Assembly (NCBI GenBank): GCA_004431415.1
Contig: QPMI01000514.1
Span: 310,001-374,000 of the forward strand
DNA from: Cyanophora paradoxa
Taxonomy: Eukaryota > Glaucocystophyceae > Cyanophorales > Cyanophoraceae
Direction: 5' to 3'
DNA: 64,000 bases
Of the stretch, positions 45,731 to 56,400 are shown piece by piece. Under the pieces are notes generated by a model. That model saw only the letters and a list, made by a program, of their open reading frames with translations, had not been told where the DNA came from and did no database searches. How positions within the stretch are numbered: position 1 is the first letter of the stretch; each line of letters begins with the position of its first letter. The position numbers and the translations under genes are program-made.

Positions 45731-45843
45731 CTCCACCTTCGCATCCCTGAAGGCCGGCCCAACCCCAGGCCAGGTTAATTAACTCTACCCCCCCAGATGG
45801 ACTAAGCATTGGACTTCTTTAGCTAGCGAGCTAGCCGAGCGGT
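45731..45843. promoter_or_regulatory. Very short divergent promoter, glycosyltransferase / CTL transporter
   Basis: Only 113 bp separate two divergent start codons. It contains TTAATTAACTC and an AGCTAGCGAGCTAGC inverted repeat. Both 5' UTRs and core promoters would have to fit here or overlap. The transporter start could lie further right if its first exon is misread. Confidence 0.45.
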
Positions 45844-48706
45844 ATGGACCCCGCGCCCCAGCCAGAGGAGGACCCGTACCTCGATAAGAGGTGCGCCGGC
45901 CTGCGCGAGCCGCGCTAGCAACCCGCTGCAACAGCGCACCCCGCTCCCTTGCCTTGTAGCTAGCATGCAACAACTTCTTTGTGCGCTGAGCCGCTTTGCC
46001 GATACAGGTGCCGGGACTTCGGGTGGCTCCTGCTGCTCGCCGCTTATTCGGCGGGCTTGCTAGTGATCCTAGCGCTGGCATTCGCTCGGGGAAACCCGGC
46101 GGCGCTGCTGTATCCCACGGACAGCGCCGGCAACCTCTGCGGCTGGTCACCCGGCTACGAGGCCTTCCGCTCCGTGCACTATGTCTTTCCCTCCGACCTC
46201 TCCCGGCGCATCTGCGTCACTGCCTGCCCCGAATCCTTCTCCCTCCCTTCCGCCACCACGACGGTGCGCCCCAGCCGCAGCCCTGCCCCGGAGCCGCGCC
46301 GCCGCCGCGATTTGATCCGCGGCCCGCGCGCGCGCGCATGCAGAGCCTGGCGGAGCTGACGCTCTGCTCGCCGTCCTTCGACGCGCGGGCGCAGTGGGGC
46401 GGCTGCCCCGCGACCGCGCTCCGCGCCGTCCGCTACAGCGCCGCTGAGGCGTCGGCCTTCGCCAGCGGGGCCGGCGCGGCGCCCCTGGAGCGGCTGCGCG
46501 CCGCCTGCCCCGCGACGGGCGCCTCGCTGCAGGCGAGCTTCGAGCGGGGCGCTTGCGGCGTGCCGTTCCGCACCGTGAACGTCTTCGGGGTCTGCGTGCC
46601 GGCCGTGGACCCGACGGGCCTCAGCGCGGTCTCCCCCGAGGCGGCGCGCCCCGTGTACGCCGCCCTCAACGACCCCGGCTACCGCCTGCTGCGCTACCAG
46701 TCCGACCTCGTCGCCGCGTACCCCGTCATGGTGCGCCCCGCTGCCCCGCCGCCCCCGCTCGGCGCCGCCGACGCGGGGCGGGGCGGGGCAGCTGGTGACG
46801 GGCCTGGCGGGGCCGGCGGGGCTGGGGCGGCGTGGCTGCTGCTGGCGCGGGGGCGCCGGGCTGCTCCTGCCCGCCTCGGCGGCGACGCTGCTGGCGTCGC
46901 TCGCCGCCCTCTCCCTCCTCTTCTTCCACCGCGCGGGGCGCCTCGGCGGCCAGGACGCCGCCACGGCCGCCTCCGCCTCCCTGCGCGCCGCGAGCCTCGG
47001 CGTCGAGCCGGCCGCCCTCGGCGCACCCGACCCCACCGCCGAGCTCTCCAGGGCCGCGGAGGGCCTCGGCTGGGCCTGCGCCGCCCTGGGGGCCCTCCTC
47101 GGCGCCCTCTGCGCCCTCCTCGCCCGCCGCGCCCGCGTCGCCTCCGGCGTCGCCGCCGAGGTCGCCGCCGCCCTCTCCGCCCTCCCCCGCGCCCTCCTCT
47201 ACCCCCTCGCCACCGCCGCCGCCCAGCTCCTGCTCTGGACCTGCGGCGCCGCCGTGCTCCTCTGGCTCCTCGGAGCCGGCTCGCACAGCAATGGGGGTAG
47301 GGGCTTCGAGTTCGACGACCCGACCCGTGGAGCTGCAATCTACCTCCTTCTCGGCCTCTTTTGGTACCCCCCCCCCTCCCCCCACCCCCCCGCGCCTTGG
47401 CCGCAGGACCCCGGCCCCCTTCCCCTTCTTGAGTCCCCTGCAGGCTCGCGCTCTTCCTGGACGGGGTGGGGGAGTGCGCCCTGGGGGGTACATTCGCCGC
47501 GTACTATTTCACCCGCGACAAGGCACTCCCCTCCCTCCCCCCCCCACCGCCCTCCTGACGCCCGTACCCCTCTCCCAGGACGCGGTGAAGCAGCCGCCGG
47601 TGCTGGGGACGCTGTGGCGGACGCTGCGGCTCCACGCCGGCTCCGTCGCGCTGGCCTCGCTGGCCCTGTACCCCCTCATCGCCCTGCGCGCTGCCACCGG
47701 CGCGATCGCGCGGCGGGCGACCGCCGCCACCGGAGGGCCGGTGCGCCTTCCCGCGCTGTGCCGCACCCCCGCGCCGCCCCGCCCCGGCTGAGGGAGCGGG
47801 GGGCCAGTGGCGGTGGGCGGCGCGGGGCCTGCGGCGCTGCCTCGCCTGGCACGAGTCCCACCTCCAGTACCTCTCCCGCCGCGCCTACGTCATGGTGCCC
47901 CTGGCCCCGCCCCCCGCCTTTCACCCCGCCCCGCGTCCCCTTGAGCTCACGAGTACCCGGCAGATGGCCATCGAGGGGTACGGCTTCTGGCGATCCGCGC
48001 GGGACGCCCACGCCGTGGTGCGCGGGGCGCCTGGCCTGCAGCCGGGAAGCAATCGACTGGCCTGACAAGGTTCGCGCTTCGGTACCCCAGGTGGCGCACT
48101 ACAAGGGGTACGTCTCGCCGATCAGCAACACGGCGGACGGGCTCGTGCTCCTAGGTGCCCCCCTTCTCCCCCACCCTACCCCGGGAGCCGACGCCGACTC
48201 GCCCGCAGCGAAAGTGGCGCTGGCGACCGCGTGTGGGGCCGGCTGCTGCGCGTGGCTGACCCTGGACCGCGCGTTCGACCCGACGTGGGGGGCCCGCCCC
48301 GTCGCCAGCCCGCTGCTCCCCGTCCTCGTCCGCCCCCACCCCCGCCCGCGCCGGCCCGCCTCCTCGGGGGGCGGCGCCGGCTGAAGGCGGCCTCGCGCCG
48401 GCAGCTCGTCTGGGTGGCCGCCTACTCCATCGCCTCCGCCGTCATCTCCGTCTTCGCCATGGCCACGGTGCCGCCCCCGCCCCCGACCCGACCCGACCCG
48501 ACCCGCCCGCCCCCTCACGCGGCCGGCGCGGCGCGGGGCGGGGCGGGCAGAGCGTGATCCTCTTCTGCGCGTGCGTGGACCTGGACCGCAACAACGGCGT
48601 GGACCGCCCCTACTACGCCTCCCACCGCCTCCAGCAGTTCCTCCTCGACACGCAGCTCGCCGCCCTCCGGCCCCGCGGCAACGGCAAGGTCTACCAGGTC
48701 CCCTAG
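45844..48706 (+). CDS. Choline transporter-like protein (CTL/SLC44 family)
   Basis: A multi-pass membrane transporter; family members carry choline and related solutes across plasma or organelle membranes. ATG 45844 gives MDPAPQPEEDPYLDKR, then CRDFGWLLLLAAYSAGLLVI (TM1) and the SLC44 hallmark LYPTDSAGNLCG (family consensus YPTDSxGxxCG). ICVTACPESF matches the lumenal CVxxCP block. Central exons are strongly hydrophobic (LLPASAATLLASLAALSLLFF, YPLATAAAQLLLWTCGAAV). Downstream come TLRLHAGSVALASLALYPLI, CLAWHESHLQYLSRRAYVM, GYGFWRSARDAH, YKGYVSPISNTADG and the C-terminal ILFCACVDLDRNNG, ending GKVYQVP at TAG 48704-48706. The family order of blocks is intact. Introns include a CGACC microsatellite near 48485. 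Substrate specificity is inferred from family only. Confidence 0.9.
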
Positions 48707-48721
48707 CTCGGCCAGCCACCC

Positions 48722-48819
48722 GCGCGTCTTAGATAGCTTAAGCTGAAGGGAAGTTCTAATTTAAAACGATACCATAATTACCGCGTATCTTACATAGCTT
48801 AAGCTGAAGTGAAGTCCTA
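48722..48819 (+). repeat. Imperfect tandem repeat downstream of the transporter
   Basis: A unit containing ATAGCTTAAGCTGAAG occurs at 48722-48757 and again at 48782-48819, with a period of about 60 bp and only a few differences. AGCTTAAGCT is palindromic. Function unknown. Confidence 0.75.
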
Positions 48820-49176
48820 GCGCGCGCCGCTCTTGGCCTTTAAATTTGCATACGCAATTGCGACATATCTTGACATATCTTCGCCCTATCGGTATCGGTT
48901 TTTGGGATGCCGCAGTGCGCGCTGGCGCTCATGATCATGGCGTAGAGCCCATTTTGCGCAATCAAGTGAGCATTATATAATTACATGGAAAAATTAAAGA
49001 ATATACAAATCAAATGCAAGCAAAAAAGTACAGCGAAAAGGAAAGAAAGAAAGTACATAAACAAATTTAATGCAGCCGTGAAGGAGGAAAGGTGCTGGCC
49101 TAGGAGAAATTGAAGTGGAGGGGCGCCCGGCGCCAGCGGAGTGCGGAAGTGACGGCCGCGGAAGAGCGAGTCGCGG
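48820..49176. other. Convergent spacer
   Basis: No gene. AT-rich around 48960-49070, between two converging 3' ends. Confidence 0.5.
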
Positions 49177-50166
49177 CTAGCGCTGCGGTTCGCTGGCGGA
49201 TGCCTGGGCGCTGAAGAAGTTGCAGGCGACGGGTCGGAGGCCGTGCTGCTCCGCAAAGTCCCGCGCCTTGAAGCCGCAGCGCGACTCGGGGAGCTGCACG
49301 CCCTCCAGGCGCCCCGCCTGCGCCCCGCCGGATCAAATCCGCGCCCGCCCGCGGATCGAATTCGGATCGAGGAGAGAGCGCGGGACCTGCTCGAAGAGCG
49401 CGAAGACGTAGCGGTGGGGGCCCGTGCCCTCGGGCGGGGTCGGCCCCGCGTACTGCGTCAGGACGTCGCCCGTGGAAAGGTCGGAGCCCCGCACGTTCAC
49501 CACGATCCAGTGCCGCCTGCAGGCCGCGTCGCGTCAGCTAGAGAGGCCTGCCCCGTGGGAGCTCGAGAGCCCGGCGCGCCACTCTCCGCAACGTGGATTG
49601 CTGTGAGAAGGAGCGTCCGGATCACTCATTACGAGCTGCGGGCCCAAAGAAGGCGCACAGCGGTCAGCCGCGGTACCGGCGGGCGCAGCAGCATGCGCAG
49701 CCGCGGCCGCTAACCGTGTATAGCTTGCTTGCGTCGCCGGCCCAGCTCACGGAGGGCTGACTGCTAGCCTGCGACGGAGCGAAAGCGTTGCCACCGTTGA
49801 CGTCCAGCGCGCCTGTATGCGCGTGGGTGAACGTGAGGAGAAGCTTATCAGCTAGAGGTGAACGCCGCCCGCGCCTCCCCAGGGACGCACCCGACGACGA
49901 TGGCATCCTCGGCGCCCACGCCCGTCGCGTCCGCACTGGCGAGCTCACAGCGAGGGAGAGAGACGGCTGGAAGCCGGTCGGGAGGACAGAGCTGGCGATT
50001 GTGCTGTCCTCGTACGCATCTTTGAAGCAGTGGTTGGCGGCGTCGACGCTCTCCGCAGCGGTCACCTCGAGCTCATCGACGTACCGGCATCGCTCGCGTC
50101 CGTGAGGCTACAGAGCTCATCTGCGGCTGCAGCTGCGAATGCGGCCTCCGATCCCACCTCAGCCAT
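49177..50166 (-). CDS. Phosphatidylethanolamine-binding protein (PEBP/RKIP family)
   Basis: A small ligand-binding protein of the PEBP fold (family roles: kinase inhibition, signalling, FT/TFL1-type regulation in plants). ATG 50164-50166 opens an Ala-rich N-terminus (MAEVGSEAAFAAAAAD); start moderately certain. Exons then give FKDAYEDSTIASSVLPTGF, VSWAGDASKLYT, LVMSDPDAPSH (the DPDAPS motif of the ligand site) and HWIVVNVRG. Next come YAGPTPPEGTGPHRYVF (the GPHRY motif) and a final exon with GRLEGVQLPE, FKARDFAEQHGL and VACNFFSAQ, stop 49177-49179. Both PEBP signature blocks are present with correct spacing. The intron between the DPDAPS and HWIV exons has no clean GT donor, so that junction is uncertain. 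A second, out-of-frame open stretch continues upstream of the chosen start. Confidence 0.88.
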
Positions 50167-50435
50167 TGAGGAACTTCGCGCTATACCCCCCAAGGGGCTC
50201 CGCATCTGCCAGCCTCAGCGACCGCAGCGGGACAAGAGCGACCGCAAACACAGGTATTGCAGGAAGGGGTGATCGTACAGCAACCATCAAGTACTGCCGC
50301 CACCCGTCGCTTCAGCTTCAGCTGTGCATAGGTAGTCAGTCGGCTGCAGGCGCCCAGTAGGGTCCTAAACGGCACGGCATAGCATGTGCATCTTCATAAG
50401 CGAGGCCCAGCCCTTGCAGATCATGGAATCCTAGA
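50167..50435. promoter_or_regulatory. Divergent spacer, PEBP / nephrocystin-3-like
   Basis: 269 bp between divergent starts. No TATA-like element was seen. Contains CATGTGCATCTTCATAAG near 50383. Shared promoter use is inferred from arrangement only. Confidence 0.35.
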
Positions 50436-53400
50436 ATGCCAGCGCTGCTTACCCACGGCGATCTGGGCGTCCGGCCTACTGCGAACTCTTTCCCTCCGAT
50501 TATAGCACCACAAGGGAGGCAAGGCGCTCATCCACTTGCCGGCCAGCAGTCGACGGACAACCTCCATGGGCTCCACGCCGGCGGAGCGCCGGGTCACGGG
50601 CAGGCCCGCGGCCCGCGACCGCGAGCAAACTCTGTGGCAGTTGGTTCAGGAAGCTCCGCGCTCTTAGCTGCGGCGAACGGCTACAACGGGGTCGCGCACT
50701 CCAATGGCAAGTCACCGCCGGCAATCGCGCGGCTCTCCGCCGTGCCATCGGTAGTACGCAGACGCAGCGTCGCTACCGATGTCCTCCCGCCGCTCCCCGC
50801 CGCCGGCGACGGGAGCCCGCCGCACGGGATGGGCTCGTCGGCGTCAACCCCCGTCCTCTCCCGCCCCTCCTTCCCCGCACGCACGCCGTCTCCGCAGCCG
50901 CCGACGTACAGCCTCTCAGCGGCACCCACGCTGGACGCATCCCCACCCGCCTCGTTGCTCCAGTCCTCCGCATCTTCCCCCACGCTCTCCCGCCCCTCCT
51001 TCGTTTCGCGCGCACCCTCGCCGCAGCCCAGCTTCCCCTCCCCGTCCTCGGCGCGCCCGCCGCTCCCAACGACGCCGAACCGCTCGGGGTCGCTGCAGGC
51101 GCCCAGCGGGGGCGGGCGCGCGCCGTCGCCCACGCCCCTCCCGCGGACGCCCGCCTCGGTTGCCCTCGCCCAGCACAAGGGCTCCGGCTCCGGCTCCGGC
51201 TCGGGCGCCTCGCAGCACCGCTCGCCCGGCGGCGCGCTCTCCTCGTCGGGATCGAATCCGGCCATAGTGGCCGTGGAGGAGATGGCGGCCCCCGAGACCG
51301 GCGGCGGCGGCGGCGACTCCCGCACCGTCCGGCTCTTCCTCAGCAGGCGCGCGTTCTTACTCCGTACCCCCAGCACGCGCTCAGCGTCTGATTCGATCTG
51401 CACCGCGCAGCACGTTCCGGGACATGGTGCACGAGCGGGACGCGCTGTTCAAGAGCGCCGTGCCCCGCATTCGGCGCGCCCTCGCCGACCGCGGCCTCTT
51501 CTTCGTCGCCGTGGACCTCCGCTGGGTGCGCCTGCGCGCGCGCGCCGGTTCCGCAGCGGGGGGCGGGGCTGAGGGGGCGGGGGCCAGGGGATCACGGAGG
51601 CGGCGGCGAAGGGGGGCGAGGTGGTGCGCCTCTGCCTCCGCGAGGTCCTCCGCTCCAAGTACTTCATCAGCTTCCTCAAGCGCCGCTACGGCTGGCCCGC
51701 CCCGCCCCCTCCCCCCCTTCCATCCTGCTCTCTCCGCCCTTGTTCGGGCCCCCTCACCCTCCCCGCAGGCACCAGGACCCATCCGCCCCCCACGACGCCC
51801 TCTTCGCCAAGCGCGTCGCTCCCCTCCGCCGCCGCCGCCCGTCGCTCACGACGGGTACCCCCGCGCAGGTCGGTGGACCGGGCCGCGACGGAGTTCCCGT
51901 TCCTGCGCTCGTACCCCGGCCGATCCGTGACCGAGTGGGAGTGCCGCCTCGGAGCCTTCCTGGACGCCGCGGTACCCCCTCTCGGTCGCTCGCGGCCCGC
52001 CCTACCCGCCGGCGCCTGACGCCGTACCCCCCCAGGGCCACGCGAATGTCAGGAAAGACACGAGCCGGTTCTACTTCGCCAATGCGGCTCTCATGGCTGC
52101 CGCGGCGAAGGTTCGCCCGCCGCGCGAGCGTTCCTCCGCCGGTCCGAACCCGTACCCCAGGAGGAGGCCTCCCAGGAGGGCGCGTACGCGTCGCAGCGGC
52201 TCGAGGCGCTGAAGGCGGAGATCTCCGGTACCCCAGGGATGCCCGTGGGGGAGTACTCGGGCGCGGCGGACCTCGCCAACTCCGTGTACAATGATTTCAT
52301 GCAGGCGCGCCGCCCGCGCACCCCCCTCACACCTCGCCGGCGCGTACCCCCCTCACCGGCGTTCCGTCCGGGGTACAGATGGTCGAGAGGGACTTCCCCC
52401 GCGGCCGCGAGAAGAGTTGGCTCCAGGTCTGCGGGCGTCCCCCTCCGCACGCTGAGCCCCGACCAACGCGAACCCCCCTCCACAGGCGGAGCGGCAGGCG
52501 CACGAGGCGTTCGGGCAGGCGCGGAGGCGGCTGTGCGCCCTCCGCCCTCCCGCCCCGCGCGGCGCCGGCGGCTGAGGCGGGGCGGCAGGTACTACGGGGC
52601 GCGGAGCGACTACGAGAGGATGGACGCATACGCTGCGGGGGCGGGCCCCGAGATCCTGCTCGTCCGCGGGGAGTCGGGGGCCGGCAAGTCGGCCCTCATG
52701 GCGAACTGGTCCGAGTCCTGGCGCCGCCGCCACCCGGGCGACCTCATCATCGTCCACTTCGTCGGCGGTGCGCGCGCGCGCGGGGCCGGATTAGAAGAAA
52801 CGAGACCTTCAATGTCGAGCTTCTGCAAGAGACCGTCAGCCCCGCCTGAGCCGCGGGGTCGCCGCAGGGAGCCAGCAGAGCGCGCGCGTCTCCAACCTCA
52901 TCCAGTGCGCCCGTCGCTCCGCTCCGCGCCGCCCCCGAGTGCCTTTTCCTGAGGGGCGGGGGGCAGGCGGGTGTCGGAAGAGACGCGGGAGCGCTTCCCG
53001 CTGCTGCCGGCCCTCGACATGGGCGGCTCCGAGGGCGAGGTGCGCCCCGCTCCCGGCCCCGGCCCCGCTGAATAGCTAGCTAGCAAGCACGCCAAGTTGC
53101 TACCGCGCCGCTCTGATCGCCCCTGACATGGCCCCCTGCTCCTCCTCCTGGGCGGCAGCTGATGGCGCGGTTCGCGACGTGGCTCTCGGAGGCGGCGGTC
53201 CTCTTCTCCGCCCGCGTCGTCCTCGTCGCCGACGCCCTCGACCAGGCGCCCCTCCTCCGCAGCCGCCGAGAGCGTGGGGCGTGCACGGCGTGGGGGCGCC
53301 CGCTGACCCCCCTCCCCTCCCCCCGCGCAGCTGGCGGACGACGGGGACGCGCAGCGCCTCTCGTGGCTCCCGCCGGCGGCCGCCCCCTCCCTCCGCTTCA

Positions 53401-56400
53401 TCCTCTCCTGCGTCCCCGGCCGCGCCATGGACGCCGCCGAGGCCCGCCCCGCCCGCCCCGCCCCGGCGCCGCAGCGGCGCAGCAGCGGCGCCGCCCCGCC
53501 CCGAGCTAGCTCACGCTGCCGGCGCGCGCGCGCAGGCGCGGCCGCACCTGCCGCACGTGGTGACGCCGCTGGACAACGCGCGCCGCCGGGGCGTCATCGA
53601 GGCCGACCTCCGCCAGGCGAGGCCTCCACGCCGGCCCTCCCGAACCCCGCCCCCGCCCCCTTACCCCTCCCCCTCAGGCCGGCAAGTCGCTCTCGGAGGC
53701 GCAGATGGAGCGGCTGCTGGGGGCCGAGCAGTGCGCCAACCCCCTCTTCCTCATGGTGGTGCGCGCGGCAGCCGCGGGGCTGGCCGGGGCGGGGCGTGGC
53801 GCGGGGGGTGGGGCGGGGCCGACGGGGCGGGTGCGGGGCAGCTGCTGGAGGAGCTGGAGACGGGGGCGGTGTACGAGACGCTGGACCCGCGGATGGAGGA
53901 GCTGCTGCGGTGCCGCGAGCCCCGCGAGCTCTACGGCAAGGTCATCGAGCGCTGGGCCGGCCTCTACGGCGAGACCCTCGTCCAGGCACGCCCGCGGCCC
54001 CGCTCTCCCCCGCCCCCGCACCCTTGCCTGCTTTCCCGAACGGCGCCGCTCGGCACGGCAGGGCTGCCTCTGCGCCATCGTCTGCTCCAGGCACGGCATG
54101 GCCGACGCCGAGCTGCAGGCGCCCGCGTGCACCCTCCCCTTGGCTCGCGCCGGCGCCTGACCTCTGCGGGCGCGCGCAGCTGCTCCTGGGCGTGGGCAGC
54201 GGGGACACGGGCTCCATGTCGGAGATCGTGACCCCGGCGTCCCCTGCGGACGCCGGCGCCGTCTCCCCGCTCACCTGGTCCGTCCGAGACGAGTCGTCCT
54301 CTTTCGCCGCTCGGGGGGGCCCTGACGGCGCCGTCGTCCCGCCAGGGCCGAGTTCCTCGCGGTGGCCAACTCGATCCTCATCAACCGCGACGGCCTCTAC
54401 GGCTTCTTCCACCGCGCCGCCAACGAGGCCCGCCGCAGCCCTTTCGGAGCGCCCCCGCCCCCGCCGCGCTCTCCTGAGCGCGCCCGCCCGCAGGCCGTGG
54501 AGGAGCTGTACGGGATCGCCGCCAAGGTGGCGAACGTGAGCGGCAAGGGCGCCGGGTGGCAGAAGGCGCGGGCAGCGGGGCGGGCCCTCCGCCGCAACAA
54601 GTGGCACGCCCGCCTCGGAGAGTTCTTCGCCAAGCAGGCGAGCGAGCCTTCGCCCACCCGCCCCGCCCGGCGCCCTCCGAGCAGCGCCGCGTGTCGCAGC
54701 CGCCCTCGCGGAGGAAGGCGGACGAGGCGCCCTGGCAGCTCGCCCGCGCCAAGGAGAAGGAGAAGCTCGCCCAGGTCCGCGCCCCCCGCCCTCTCGCACG
54801 CAGGCCGGAGGCGTCCTCTCCCCGGGGGGCTGAGGCGGGGGCCGGGGCGGGGCAGGTGCTGACGGACCTGGACGTGCTGCGGCGCCTGATGGACTCCTCC
54901 GCCACCCGCCACGAGCTCGTCCAGTACTGGGTCGCCACCGGCGCCAAGGACGTGCGCCCCCGCCCCGCCCCGCGCCCCCCCCACAACTTGCCGGCCCATC
55001 GAGCATCGAGCACGGGCAACTGCGAGCCGCGCCGGCCGCTGACGGGTCTCGCAGGGGGCGCCGAAGCGGTACGAGAAGGCGATCGGGCGGGCGGCGGCGG
55101 GCGGGGAGACGGGGGTGGAGGTGGCGATGCACTGGCAGCGGGCGGGGGCGCTGCTGCGGCTGATGGGGCTCTTCGGGGAGGCGACGCCCTTCCTCGAGCG
55201 CTCCGTCCAGCTCCTCGACGAGGCCGGCTCCGACGGCCTCCAGCTCCAGGCCAGCCCCCTCCGTCCTTACTCCAAATATCGCCCCTGCCGGCCCCGCGAG
55301 GGGCGCCGTCTCACGCGGCCGGCCCGGCGGCGGCGGGGGCGCAGGCGGCGGGGGCGTACGAGGAGCTGGCGAACCTCTACGCCGACCGGGGGCGCTACGA
55401 CCGCGCCCTCCCGCTCCTCCAGGCCCGCCTCGCTCGGCCGGCGCGTTTGACCGCGTGTGTGGCCCCTGACCCCGCCCCGCCCTGCAGAAGGCGATGGGGA
55501 TCCGGACGGAGACGCAGGGCGGGAGGCACCCCGACGTAGCCGGATGGTGCCCCACCCTTTGCTTCCCTCGGCCCCCGCCTCCGCGCCCCTTTGAGCGCGC
55601 CGCGCCGCGCCGCAGCCTGGACAGCATCGCGCTGCTGCACGCCCACAGGGGCGAGCTGCAGAAGGCGGAGGACCTGTTCACGGTGCGCCCCCGCCCGCCG
55701 CCCTTGCTGCCGTCCCGGCGCGCCTTGCGCCGCGCCGACGCGCGCGCGCACACGCAGCAAGCGAAGGCGATCCGGGAGGCGGCGCTGGGGGACAGGCACC
55801 CGGACGTGGCGCTCTCGCTGGACCACATCGCCGCCCTCGACAAGCGCCGCGGCCGCTACGACGACGCCGAGCAGCGCCTGCGCGTGCGCCCCCGTCCCTT
55901 CCCCCGCCCCCTCCCGCCCTCCCCGTCCGACCGCCGGGGCCGCAGAAAGCGCTGCAGATCCGGCAGGCGGTGCTGGGGAAGGACCACCCGGACGTGGCCG
56001 CCACGCTCAACGTCCTCTCCCAGGTCGGCCCACGCAGGCCGCGCCACGCCCGGCGTCCTGTCCACGCTCACCACCCCGCAGATCAACACCCTCTCGGGCC
56101 GCCACGACGAGGCCGAGCAGCTCGTCACGGTGCCGCCCCGCCCCGCCCCGCCCTGCAACTCTGCCCCCGTGACACTCTCGCTCCCCGCGCAGCACGCTAT
56201 GCAGATCCGGCAGCGCGCGCTCGGCGGTGCGCCAACGCTCCTCCCTGCCCGGCCCGGCCCCGCCGGCCCTGACTCCGGGCCCCCGGCAGAGGACCACCCG
56301 AAGACGGCGGACTGCCTGCGGGCGCTGGCGGCGCTGCGGATGGCGCAGGGGCAGCCCGAGGAGGCCGAGAAGCTCTGCCGCAAGGCCCTCGAGCTGCAGA

